A stretch of 64,000 nt of DNA from Cohnella fermenti. GTDB taxonomy: Bacteria > Bacillota > Bacilli > Paenibacillales > Paenibacillaceae. The notes under the pieces were generated by a model. It worked only from the letters and a program-made list of their open reading frames with translations, searched no databases and was not told the DNA's origin. Position numbers and translations under genes: made by a program. Positions 32,297 to 41,190 of the stretch are shown here, in pieces (within the stretch, counting starts at the first letter, position 1; every line of letters begins with the position of its first letter). Location: assembly GCF_004801405.1 (NCBI RefSeq), contig NZ_SSOB01000016.1, positions 62,001-126,000 of the forward strand, written 5' to 3'.

Positions 32297-34999
32297 ATGA
32301 AACATCTGGAGAACACGCATGATTTGAGGCTGCCGGAATGGGGTCCTTATACGAAGAAGTACATCGGAATCTCCCATATCGCCGATCGGAAGCGGGGGAT
32401 CCGATTCGATCTAAGCGTCATGCCGGGCTTGTACCGGCGCAACACGGAGGTTCCTAACGTTACCTGGGAATCGGGATATCATCCTTGGGAAGCGGCTCCG
32501 GACTTGACTTATTACAGCTTCCGCCACGAGTTGGAGTGGAAGGACAAGCTTTATGCCGACATCTCGTATTCTCGTCTGACCGATAGCTCCAGGCTCATCC
32601 GTTGCGAGTTCGTCAACAGCACGGAGCTGAGCCAGAATGTCATTCTCCATTACCTCTCATCGATTCAATATCCGCAGATCGGTTCGCATAAGGAAAATCT
32701 GACGTTCGCCGAGGCGAAGCTGCCGGACGGGGCTGTTTGGATCGACGCGCTTGATTATGTAAGCATGAGCTTCGCGAAGCCGCGTCCGACCGACGGCCTT
32801 GTCTACGACGGGTGGTATCGAGGAGAAGCAAGGGAGCATCATTCCGTCGGAGGCTCCGTGCTCGGCAGAGGATTCGGCGCGGATAGAGGCGATCAGGCAG
32901 TCTATGCGGCGGAGCTGGAGCGAGACTATTCCGACGCCGCGTTGACCGTTCGCTACAGAGCCGAACGGGGGACCTGTCCCGGCTTTAAGCTCTCGGGCGT
33001 CATCGAGATGCAGCTCGAGCTGGCGGGAACCGGAGAGATGGAATCAGCGACCGTTCGCTTGGGGCGATTGGAAGCCGGAAGCCATCGGCTCTCGATGGAA
33101 TCGATCGGCCAAGGGGAGATCGCGCTGGATGGTCTCGTTATCTCGGAATCGCGACTCGCCGGGGAGATCGTCTTCGAAGACTTAACGAGGAACCCCGAAC
33201 CGGAGCAAATCGAGGGACCACGGCAGGGAAGCGTTATCTACAAATTCGAAGATAGCCCTGCCTATTACGCGATCGTTTGGACGCACCCGCAATTCGTTCT
33301 TAGGGAATACGTCAGCGCCGAGCTCGATATGACGATGCGCCACAATGTTCACCATCATACGGAGAAGGTTCTTAGGGGCAAAGGGGAAGGCCACTTCAGC
33401 GACATCTATCTGCGTCCTATTCCGATCGAGCCCATGTCGAGCCGCACCGTGTACGCGGCCGTGTGCTCCGGCACGTTAGAGGAAGCCAGGGCGTTCATCG
33501 AGGATTGGGACGCTTCGCCGGACGCCTGCGAGGAGGCTTGCTTGCGGGCGCTGGAGAATACTTACATGCCGTCGGTCCATCCAGAGGGAGAGACGTACCG
33601 ATTCAGCCAGCGGATCATGCAGTCGACGCTCCTGCTGAACGTCGTTTACCCGGTGTACACGCAGCGGCAATATATTCGTCACTACACTCCGGGGAGGTGG
33701 TGGGACTCCTTGTATACGTGGGATGCGGGCTTCATAGGACTCGGGCTGGCCGAGATCGACCGCGAACGGGCGATTGATTGCTTGAACGCTTACGTGACGG
33801 AACCGGGTAATGCGCATGCGGCGTTCATCCACCATGGAAGCCCCGTTCCGGTGCAGCATTATTTGTTCCTTGAACTGTGGAACCAAGGCGGCTCCGAGGA
33901 GCTCCTGCAGCATTTCTACCCGAGGCTAAGGCAATATTATCTCTTCCAGAGCGGTCAAACGCCGGGATCGACGATGGCGACGATGAAGTCGGGGCTTCTC
34001 AAATCGTGGGACTACTTCTACAATTCCGGAGGGTGGGACGATTACCCCCCTCAGGTTCACGTTCACGAGAATGGAATGGAGGACCGGGTAACCCCGGTAT
34101 CGGTTACGGCCCATGCGATTCGAATCGCCAAAATATTGAGGATGGCCGCTCTGGCGTTGGGAGACAAAGAAGACGACGCGGCCGGCTACGAACGTGACAT
34201 CCGCAACATGAGCGAATCGATCCACCGTTACGCTTGGGATGAGCAGAGCGGCTATTACGGGTATGTCGTTCACGATTCCGAAGGCCAGCCTGCGGGCTTG
34301 CTTAAGCATGAGAGCGGCGACAACCTGAACCGCGGTTTCGATGGCGTCTATCCACTCGTTGCCGGCATCGAAGACGAAGACAGAAGCCTCGTTCTTCTCG
34401 AGAAGCTGTTCGATAAAGCGCGGTTGTGGAGTCCGATAGGACTTACGGCAGTAGACCAATCGGCGGCCTATTACCGGAATGACGGGTACTGGAACGGAGC
34501 CGTATGGATGGCCCATCAGTGGTTCTTCTGGAAGACGATGCTCGATCTGGGTCGGCCGAACGAGGCGTACAGAATAGCCGATACGGCACTTCGCTTGTGG
34601 AAAAGAGAGGCGGAAGCCACTTACCATTCGCTTGAGCACTTCATCGTCGACTCGGGACGCGGAGCGGGCTGGCACCAGTTCGGCGCCTTGTCCGCTCCGG
34701 TGCTGAACTGGTTCTCCGCTTATTACCGTCCGGGGAGGGCGACCTGGGGGTTCGATGTGTGGGTCCGTTCCGGCGCCTTCTCCGCGGACCATTCCCAATT
34801 CCAAGCCGCCTTCGATTATCACGGTGAGGCCGGACAAACCTACGCGGCGCTCGTTTGCATGAATCCGAATTACCGTTATCAAGCGCAACTGGACGGCGAA
34901 GCGATTCCGTTCCAAACTCGATCCAACGGGGTCCTGGAGCTTGCGCTTCCCACGCGGGTTAGAAGGGGAGAGCTGCATATCGCGGCTATCGTCGAATAG
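32297..34999 (+). CDS. Glycoside hydrolase with (alpha/alpha)6-barrel, GH63/MGH1-like
   Basis: 900 aa, no signal peptide, so cytoplasmic. The first 400 residues are beta-rich. From about residue 440 the protein has an (alpha/alpha)6 toroid pattern with RWWDSLYTWDAGFIGLGL, WDYFYNSGGWDDYPPQ and YWNGAVWMAHQWFFWKTML, motifs like those of GH63/MGH1-type and related glucosidases and trehalases. The C-terminus is a small beta domain. The Asp in TWDAG and acidic residues in GGWDDY are candidate catalytic residues. It probably hydrolyses the oligosaccharide imported by the ABC system encoded next door. GGGAGGAG is the RBS. The exact GH family and substrate are not certain. Confidence 0.75.
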   Translation: MKHLENTHDLRLPEWGPYTKKYIGISHIADRKRGIRFDLSVMPGLYRRNTEVPNVTWESGYHPWEAAPDLTYYSFRHELEWKDKLYADISYSRLTDSSRLIRCEFVNSTELSQNVILHYLSSIQYPQIGSHKENLTFAEAKLPDGAVWIDALDYVSMSFAKPRPTDGLVYDGWYRGEAREHHSVGGSVLGRGFGADRGDQAVYAAELERDYSDAALTVRYRAERGTCPGFKLSGVIEMQLELAGTGEMESATVRLGRLEAGSHRLSMESIGQGEIALDGLVISESRLAGEIVFEDLTRNPEPEQIEGPRQGSVIYKFEDSPAYYAIVWTHPQFVLREYVSAELDMTMRHNVHHHTEKVLRGKGEGHFSDIYLRPIPIEPMSSRTVYAAVCSGTLEEARAFIEDWDASPDACEEACLRALENTYMPSVHPEGETYRFSQRIMQSTLLLNVVYPVYTQRQYIRHYTPGRWWDSLYTWDAGFIGLGLAEIDRERAIDCLNAYVTEPGNAHAAFIHHGSPVPVQHYLFLELWNQGGSEELLQHFYPRLRQYYLFQSGQTPGSTMATMKSGLLKSWDYFYNSGGWDDYPPQVHVHENGMEDRVTPVSVTAHAIRIAKILRMAALALGDKEDDAAGYERDIRNMSESIHRYAWDEQSGYYGYVVHDSEGQPAGLLKHESGDNLNRGFDGVYPLVAGIEDEDRSLVLLEKLFDKARLWSPIGLTAVDQSAAYYRNDGYWNGAVWMAHQWFFWKTMLDLGRPNEAYRIADTALRLWKREAEATYHSLEHFIVDSGRGAGWHQFGALSAPVLNWFSAYYRPGRATWGFDVWVRSGAFSADHSQFQAAFDYHGEAGQTYAALVCMNPNYRYQAQLDGEAIPFQTRSNGVLELALPTRVRRGELHIAAIVE

Positions 35000-35016
35000 T
35001 CTCATCCACGCAAGTT

Positions 35017-35060
35017 AAGCCGCCGCGAATTCGATCGGGTATCGGATCCGCGGCGGCTTT
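35017..35060 (+). terminator. Terminator after the glycoside hydrolase
   Basis: AAGCCGCCGCG (35017-35027) pairs with CGCGGCGGCTT (35049-35059) in an 11-bp stem; T run is short (TTT). Confidence 0.75.
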
Positions 35061-35097
35061 GGCGCGTTGCCGGGACCCGGCAGCGGAGATCGCTGTT

Positions 35098-35140
35098 GAA
35101 AATGACAACTTCTCTCCGAAAACTACATGTCAATGAACCT
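35098..35140 (+). promoter_or_regulatory. Putative operator upstream of the ABC importer operon
   Basis: GAAAATGACAAC (35098-35109) and CATGTCAATGAACCT (35126-35140) both recur upstream of the two-component kinase gene at 43126-43137 and 43141-43155 (the latter as CATGTTAGTTAACCT). A -10-like TATTATACT (about 35150-35158) follows. Likely a binding site for the response regulator encoded at 40138-41190; this is inference from the shared words. Confidence 0.45.
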
Positions 35141-35267
35141 CACGCAGATATTATACTTCTAATTGCAAAGGGAGAAAACATGACATAAGAAAGGCGTGTT
35201 CTGCAATCGAATACTCGTCAATCGAGTCATTTTACGGACAAAGCGCAAAGCATAGGAGGGGCGCAGC

Positions 35268-36239
35268 ATGGCGGAACTTACGGATATTCAATTGACACGA
35301 AGCTCTCCTCCGGCAGAGGCAAGGCCGATCGCCGACGAGAAGAAGCGCCACCACTTGGTGAAGAACTGGCAGATCTACAGCATGGTTGCTCCGGGAATCG
35401 TCTTTTTCCTACTGTTCAAGGTGTTTCCGATGCTGGGGATCGTTATTGCCTTCCAGAATTACAACTATTACGAAGGAATTCTTCACAGCCCGTTCGTCGG
35501 ATTCGCCCACTTCAAGGAGCTCTTCGAATATCCCGAATTCGCGAGGATATTCAAGAACACGATGATTATCAGTTTCTACCAGTTGATCTTCGAATTCCCG
35601 ACGCCGATCTTGCTCGCTTTGCTGCTGAACGAAGTGGGGCACAGCTTCCTGAAGCGAACGTTCCAGACGCTGATGTACCTTCCTCACTTCTTGTCCTGGG
35701 TCATCGTAGGCGGATTGACGATCAGCCTGCTGTCTCCGTCGACCGGTTTCGTGAACGAGGTTCTCGGATGGTTCGGAAGGGAACCGATCAGCTTTATGCA
35801 GGAGTCTTCGTACTTCCGCTCGATCATCATCACTTCCGGCGTCTGGAAGGAAGTCGGGTGGGGGACGATCGTCTTCCTGGCCGCCCTGGCGGGCATTAAT
35901 CCCGAGATGTACGAATCGGCGCAAGTCGACGGAGCCGGCAAGCTTAGGCAGCTCGTCAGCATCACCCTGCCAAGCCTGCTTCCGACAATCATGGTCGTGC
36001 TCCTGCTGAAGATAGGCAGCATGATGGATTTGGGCTTCGAGCATATCTACATGCTGCTGAACCCGCTCGTGTACGATACCGGCGAAGTGCTGGATACCTT
36101 TATCTATCGTTTGGGTCTACTGGGAGGGCAATTAAGCTATACGACGGCCATCGGACTGTTCAAGTCGGTTATCGGTCTCGTCCTTGTCGTCGGCGCCAAC
36201 CAACTGAGCAAAAGAACGACCGGCAATTCGATTTATTAG
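35268..36239 (+). CDS. Carbohydrate ABC transporter permease, LplB type
   Basis: 323 aa with six transmembrane helices. The first (YSMVAPGIVFFLLFKVFPMLGIVIAF) begins near residue 38. The ATPase-contact EAA loop reads EMYESAQVDGAGKLRQLVSI, close to the consensus of the polysaccharide-type (LplB/YtcP) importer family. AGGAGGGG precedes the ATG. First gene of a three-gene importer operon; as is usual for this family no ATPase is encoded nearby, and a shared MsmX-like ATPase is expected. Confidence 0.93.
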   Translation: MAELTDIQLTRSSPPAEARPIADEKKRHHLVKNWQIYSMVAPGIVFFLLFKVFPMLGIVIAFQNYNYYEGILHSPFVGFAHFKELFEYPEFARIFKNTMIISFYQLIFEFPTPILLALLLNEVGHSFLKRTFQTLMYLPHFLSWVIVGGLTISLLSPSTGFVNEVLGWFGREPISFMQESSYFRSIIITSGVWKEVGWGTIVFLAALAGINPEMYESAQVDGAGKLRQLVSITLPSLLPTIMVVLLLKIGSMMDLGFEHIYMLLNPLVYDTGEVLDTFIYRLGLLGGQLSYTTAIGLFKSVIGLVLVVGANQLSKRTTGNSIY

Positions 36240-36261
36240 TGGCAAAGGAGAGATCGGCCTC

Positions 36262-37131
36262 GTGATAAGAGCTAGCGCGCCGCGCAAATGGTTCATCGGA
36301 TTCAACTACGCATTCCTGACTCTCGTCTCTCTGACGATGCTGTTCCCTTTTCTAAACGTGCTTGCCGGATCCTTCAGCAGCGGAACGGCCTTGCTTAGAG
36401 GCGAGGTCGATCTCCTGCCCGTAGGCTTCAATCTGGACAACTACCGCGCCGTCATGACGGATCCCGCCATCTGGAGGTCGTTCGGGGTTACGGTCTACGT
36501 CACGTCTATCGGCACCGCGCTTAGCTTGATCTTCACCTCGCTTATGGCCTATGCGTTGACTCGCGAAGAGCTGAGGGGCAAGAGGTGGATTATGATGCTT
36601 ATTGTGTTCACGATGATTTTCCAAATTCCGCTCATTCCCAACTTCCTGCTCATTAAGGGACTCGGGCTGTTGAATACGTTATGGTCAATCATCCTCCCGA
36701 CGTTAATCAGCTCCTATAATCTCATCATCATGATCGCTTTCTTCCGTAACCTGGAGGAAGGGGTGATCGAAGCGGCTAAGATCGATGGGAGCTCCGAATA
36801 CGGAATCTGGTGGAGAATCGTTCTTCCGGTCTCCATTCCTTCACTCAGCACGATCGGTCTCTTCTACGCGGTTTCCCTGTGGAATGGTTACTATAATGCC
36901 ATCATGTTCATTCAAGATTCCAAGCTGTACCCGCTGCAAGTCAAAGTCAGGCAACTACTGACCGGCTCCGACGCCGACGAGCTCATGCGTACGGCCGGCA
37001 CGGCGCTCCAATCGATGGAAGGAATCCGGATGGCCACCATTATTTTCACCACGCTTCCGATATTGTTGATTTATCCTTTGATTCAGAAGCACTTCGTGAA
37101 GGGCTCGATGCTCGGAGCGGTCAAAGGTTAA
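36262..37131 (+). CDS. Carbohydrate ABC transporter permease, LplC/YtcP type
   Basis: 289 aa, six transmembrane helices, GTG start at 36262 with AAAGGAGAG upstream. Partner of the preceding permease. The EAA loop reads GVIEAAKIDGSSEYGIWWRIVLP. Helices include LTLVSLTMLFPFLNVLAGSF and WIMMLIVFTMIFQIPLIPNFLL. Forms the heterodimeric channel with the LplB-type subunit. Confidence 0.93.
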   Translation: MIRASAPRKWFIGFNYAFLTLVSLTMLFPFLNVLAGSFSSGTALLRGEVDLLPVGFNLDNYRAVMTDPAIWRSFGVTVYVTSIGTALSLIFTSLMAYALTREELRGKRWIMMLIVFTMIFQIPLIPNFLLIKGLGLLNTLWSIILPTLISSYNLIIMIAFFRNLEEGVIEAAKIDGSSEYGIWWRIVLPVSIPSLSTIGLFYAVSLWNGYYNAIMFIQDSKLYPLQVKVRQLLTGSDADELMRTAGTALQSMEGIRMATIIFTTLPILLIYPLIQKHFVKGSMLGAVKG

Positions 37132-37172
37132 TTCGCATAAAAAAGACAAAGACGGTATGAGGAGAGATGGAG

Positions 37173-38753
37173 ATGAGAGGGAGCAGCAAGTGGAACAAAA
37201 CCGCCCTAACGGCGGCAAGCGTGGCATTGGTCGGTCTTAGTCTGTCGGCATGCGGAAGCAATAACGGAGATTCGTCTGGTCCGGCCGCTTCAGGCGGTTC
37301 GGCATCAACGGGTTCCGCGGAGCCGGTCGTCATCAAGGTAGCGAAGGGGACAGGGGGGTATCCGTACATCGAGGGTCTGTCGGATATCAATAAAGACAAG
37401 TATATGACCGAGCTCGAGAAAGCTGCGGGAGTCGATCTCGACGTGGAATTGATCCCGCATGCCGACTTCGATCAGAAGCTTCAACTGATCTTCGCGGGCG
37501 GCAACTTGCCGGACCTGATCGAGACTAAGGGCATTAATACTTCGCAAGTGGAGCCGGCCGTCGCGGCGGGAGCCTTGCTGCCGCTTAACGATCTGATCGA
37601 TCGATACGCTCCGAACATGAAGAAGGCGCTCACCGAGGAAGAATGGAAGTTCGGAACGATCAGCAAGGACGGCGTTATCTACGGCATTCCGACGCTGGAA
37701 GCCGCTCCGCACGGATTCGTCTCCTTCATTCGCAAGGATTGGCTGGACAAGTTGGGCTTGCCGGTGCCGCAGACTCTCGACGAATACGTGACTACTCTCA
37801 GGGCGTTCCGCGACAACGACCCGAACGGCAACGGCAAGGCGGACGAGATTCCCTATACGGCTCGCAAGGAGTTCAAGTCCGGCGATATTTTCTTCGGCGC
37901 CTTCGGAGTCAATCCGGATGGATGGACGCTGGCGGACGGCAAGCTGACCCCGAACCAGATTTTGCCGCAGATGAAGGATGCTTTGGCTTTCTATAAGATG
38001 CTCTACGACGAGAAGCTGTTCGACGCCGAAGCGTTCGTGCAGGAAGGCAAGGATTGGGATGCGAAGATTCGCGGCAAGAACGTGGTCGGCTTCTGGCAGC
38101 ATTCCGCGACCGAGGCGGAGCTGTGGGCGAGCGAGACGAAGAAGAACGTGCCGGAGGCGGTTGTCGTTCCCGTCGCCGCGCCGGTCGGTCCGGACGGCAA
38201 GAGCGGCGGACTGATCCGCTCGACGATCGCCGACAAGGCATGGGTCATTCCGAAGACCGCCAAGAACCCGGAAGCCATCCTCAAGTTCCTCGACTTCTTC
38301 TTTACGGAAGAAGGGAAGAAGTTCACGACTTACGGCATCGAGGGAGACAACTACACGGTGTCCGGCGACAGCATCGAGTATAAGAGCCCGTCTACCGCGG
38401 ACGAGATCCAAGAGGAGATGGCTCGTCAGGAGTGGTACCAGTTCACGGGGCAGAACTACTTGACCAACGAGGAGTTCATGAAGAACAAGCCGAACAACGA
38501 ACTGGTCGTTCAGGCTCTCGAGATCTCGGCCAAAGAAGGCGTCGTCAACGACGGAGCGGGCATGCCGGCCTTGCCGACGCTGCAATCCCGTCCGGAGCTC
38601 GGCTTCAAGGGGCTATGGCTTGAATTCGCGGCGAAGGTCATTACGGGCAAGGAGTCGATCGACAACTTCGACAAGTTCGTTGCGGACTGGAAGAGCCGCG
38701 GCGGAGAGAAGTTGATCGAAGAAGCGACGGCTTGGTATAACGCCAGTCATTGA
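37173..38753 (+). CDS. ABC transporter substrate-binding lipoprotein
   Basis: 526 aa from the ATG at 37173, which fits the GAGGAGAG RBS better than the ATG at 37167. Lipoprotein signal: basic N-terminus, hydrophobic stretch, lipobox LSAC with the modified Cys about residue 29, then a Gly/Ser-rich linker. The body is the large extracellular solute-binding (family 1) fold used with LplB/LplC permeases. It captures an oligosaccharide outside the membrane; the substrate cannot be told from sequence. Confidence 0.92.
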   Translation: MRGSSKWNKTALTAASVALVGLSLSACGSNNGDSSGPAASGGSASTGSAEPVVIKVAKGTGGYPYIEGLSDINKDKYMTELEKAAGVDLDVELIPHADFDQKLQLIFAGGNLPDLIETKGINTSQVEPAVAAGALLPLNDLIDRYAPNMKKALTEEEWKFGTISKDGVIYGIPTLEAAPHGFVSFIRKDWLDKLGLPVPQTLDEYVTTLRAFRDNDPNGNGKADEIPYTARKEFKSGDIFFGAFGVNPDGWTLADGKLTPNQILPQMKDALAFYKMLYDEKLFDAEAFVQEGKDWDAKIRGKNVVGFWQHSATEAELWASETKKNVPEAVVVPVAAPVGPDGKSGGLIRSTIADKAWVIPKTAKNPEAILKFLDFFFTEEGKKFTTYGIEGDNYTVSGDSIEYKSPSTADEIQEEMARQEWYQFTGQNYLTNEEFMKNKPNNELVVQALEISAKEGVVNDGAGMPALPTLQSRPELGFKGLWLEFAAKVITGKESIDNFDKFVADWKSRGGEKLIEEATAWYNASH

Positions 38754-38838
38754 AACTAATGGGGGATAGAACGGTATCTGCCGGTTGCGGCGGATACCGT
38801 TCGTCTGTCCCGATTCCTACCCGAGTGGAGATGTTCAT

Positions 38839-40023
38839 GTGATAGCGGAACAAACTCAAACGGCCGTACGTAAAACGTCCACCCTGTTCCATCTTAGAAG
38901 CTTGTACCTGATCATGGGGTTGTCCGGCGGGATGATGGGACCCTATCTGACCAATCTGTTCGTGCATCAGGGCATCGCCAGCAGCCAAGTGGGCATCATC
39001 ATGTCGGCAGGCAAAATCGCTTCGATCGTCGTGCAGCCGTTGTGGGGCGTGCTTGTCGACCGATACCAGCAGACTAGACTCGTGTTGATGCTCAGTCTGG
39101 CGATTCCCGCCGTCCTGGCTTATTTCTATAATCTGCAGTGGTTCGCGGCCATTCTGGTCGTCTATATGGTTACGACCGTATTCCAGGCGACGCAAGCGCC
39201 GATCTCCGACTCGTATGCGGTCCGCGCGGCGAAGGAAGCGAACACGACGTACGGCAAGATACGCAGCTTCGGCAGCTTCGGCAATGCGATCGGAGGTTAT
39301 CTGGCCGGCATGTATCTGATGTTCTGCTCGATCACGGCCCTTTGGGTTCCGTTCCTGCTGTTGAGTCTTCTCGGGCTTGTCTCGATCGGCGCCCTGCCGG
39401 CGGCTACCGAGAGGAAGGCGGGTTCCGTCGCCTTCGGAGAAGGGTTAAGGAGACTGCTCGGCAATCGCTCGTTCCTCTTCTTCCTGATCGGATGCTTCAT
39501 GATCAATCAGACTTTAACGGCGTTCAATTCCTACTTCGTTCTGACCTTTCAGATGGCGGGAGGCAGCTATGGCTTGTCCGGCATCGCCCTGTTGATCGCC
39601 TCGCTCACGAACGTGCCTGCCATGCTGGTCGGCTCCGCCTTGCAGAAGAAGTGGGGAATCAAGAACGTGCTGCTGCTCGCTTCGGCCGCATACGTCCTTA
39701 GGTGGGGCATTCAATGGCTGTTCCCGATTCCGGAGGTCATCGTCGCCGTCCAGGTCTTGCACGGGGTCTCGTTCGGCTTCTTCTATGTGGCGGCAGTCGA
39801 GTTCGTCGCCGGCTCTTCCGGCAAGGGGATGCAAGCGACCGGTCAAAGCTTGTTCAACATGGTGTTCTCCGGGTTCGGCGGCATCGTCGGCAACCTGCTG
39901 AACGGATATTTGCTCGAAGTCGGCGGTCCGGACCTGATGTATCTCGTATGCGCGATCAGCGCGCTCGCCGGGACTCTGATCCTGCTCTTCGTTAAGGCCG
40001 GGAGATCGGTTAAGGAAGCCTAA
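38839..40023 (+). CDS. MFS transporter
   Basis: 394 aa from a GTG at 38839, preceded by GGAG at 38827-38830. The frame stays open to a TTG at 38785, but that region has no RBS and overlaps the end of an untranslated leader. About twelve hydrophobic helices. The N-terminal half (LRSLYLIMGLSGGMMGPYLTNLFVHQG... GKIASIVVQPLWGVLVDRY) resembles the LacY/nucleoside:proton symporter branch. It lies 85 bp after the binding-protein gene and likely exchanges a sugar or product of the same pathway. Confidence 0.88.
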   Translation: MIAEQTQTAVRKTSTLFHLRSLYLIMGLSGGMMGPYLTNLFVHQGIASSQVGIIMSAGKIASIVVQPLWGVLVDRYQQTRLVLMLSLAIPAVLAYFYNLQWFAAILVVYMVTTVFQATQAPISDSYAVRAAKEANTTYGKIRSFGSFGNAIGGYLAGMYLMFCSITALWVPFLLLSLLGLVSIGALPAATERKAGSVAFGEGLRRLLGNRSFLFFLIGCFMINQTLTAFNSYFVLTFQMAGGSYGLSGIALLIASLTNVPAMLVGSALQKKWGIKNVLLLASAAYVLRWGIQWLFPIPEVIVAVQVLHGVSFGFFYVAAVEFVAGSSGKGMQATGQSLFNMVFSGFGGIVGNLLNGYLLEVGGPDLMYLVCAISALAGTLILLFVKAGRSVKEA

Positions 40024-40044
40024 TCGGGCGATTGGTGGAAGAAA

Positions 40045-40095
40045 CGGCACCGCAAAGCGTTCCCCTGCGTTATTCGGGGAGGCTTAGCGGTGCCG
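40045..40095. terminator. Bidirectional terminator between MFS gene and response regulator
   Basis: CGGCACCGC (40045-40053) pairs with GCGGTGCCG (40087-40095) and an inner TCCCC/GGGGA stem is possible. It lies between two convergent genes and is followed by T-rich sequence on the plus strand. Confidence 0.65.
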
Positions 40096-40137
40096 CTTTG
40101 TTTGCGTTTCTATTCTTCTTTATCGGATCTATCGGAT

Positions 40138-41190
40138 CTATTGGCTCATATTCTTGCGGTACTCCGAAGGAGAGAGGGAGAACTTCCTTTTGAAAGCTTT
40201 GGCGAAGTGAGGATAATCCGAGTAGCCGACCTTATAGGCGGCTTCATAGGTCAAGCAGTCGGATTCGGCGAGCAACGCCTTCGCCCGCTCCAAGCGAAGG
40301 TTGATCAAATATTGAATAAAGCTCTCGCCCATCATGTCCTTAAAGATGCGGCTGAAGTAGCCGGAAGACATGCCGACATGCTCGGCGACCGTCTGAAGCG
40401 TTAATCCTTCGTCGCCGCAGCGCTCGTTCAGGAAGTCGATCGACTTGGCGATCTGCTTCTTATAGCCCCAATTCCTCGTCGAACGCACCGCTTCGATAAG
40501 CTCCTTCGCCAGCCGCTCAAGTTGATCCGTCATCGGAGCGGCCGCTCCTCGCCATTCCTCTTCGAAAGCTTGCTTCGAACTGATAGAGCCGCCGCTGAGC
40601 CGGATAAGCTCATCGTTCAAGAAGACCAGCAGGTCAAGGAAGAAGGGAGAAGGAGGGTACTGGCTGGACTCCAAGCTCGCCGAGTGCTCGCGAACGTCTG
40701 CAATCGCCTGGGCGACTTCGGGCTCGTGCGCGCTCCACAAGGAATCGGCCAATCGTTCCGCGAGCGATTTGCTGTCTTTGATGCTGCTGCTTCTAAGCTG
40801 GCGGGATTCGCGTTCTGCCGATCGTTTCTCGCTTAGCTTGTTAAGCATTCGCAGCACTTGATCGGACTTAACGGGCTTGAGCAAGTAATCCGAGACGCCG
40901 TGCCGAAGCGCGCTTTGCACATATTCGAACTCGTCATAGCCCGAGATTACGACGATGTCCAGGTCTCTTCGCGTTCTCCCCAATTCGGCGATAAGCTCGA
41001 AGCCGTCCATGACCGGCATGTTGATATCGGTAATCAAGAGATCGGGGTTCAAGCTCTCGATGCTCTCGAGAGCTTCCTGTCCGTCGTCGGCGAGGCCGAC
41101 TACCTTGAATCCGCTATTCGAATCGTCGATCAGCTTGGTCAGGCTTAACTTGATCATATGTTCATCGTCCGCTATCAGCACTTTAGGCAT
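40138..41190 (-). CDS. Response regulator with AraC-type DNA-binding domain (YesN-like)
   Basis: 350 aa. Receiver domain residues 1-120 with acidic pocket D8/D9, phosphorylation site D55 in LLITDINMP and the conserved Lys in LLKPVKS. A helical linker follows, then two helix-turn-helix motifs at the C-terminus (LTLQTVAEHVGMSSGYFSRIFKDMMG and LTYEAAYKVGYSDYPHFAKAFKRKF). The start overlaps the end of the kinase gene and has AGGAGGGG upstream. Acts on carbohydrate importer promoters in this family. Confidence 0.94.
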   Translation of the reverse strand: MPKVLIADDEHMIKLSLTKLIDDSNSGFKVVGLADDGQEALESIESLNPDLLITDINMPVMDGFELIAELGRTRRDLDIVVISGYDEFEYVQSALRHGVSDYLLKPVKSDQVLRMLNKLSEKRSAERESRQLRSSSIKDSKSLAERLADSLWSAHEPEVAQAIADVREHSASLESSQYPPSPFFLDLLVFLNDELIRLSGGSISSKQAFEEEWRGAAAPMTDQLERLAKELIEAVRSTRNWGYKKQIAKSIDFLNERCGDEGLTLQTVAEHVGMSSGYFSRIFKDMMGESFIQYLINLRLERAKALLAESDCLTYEAAYKVGYSDYPHFAKAFKRKFSLSPSEYRKNMSQ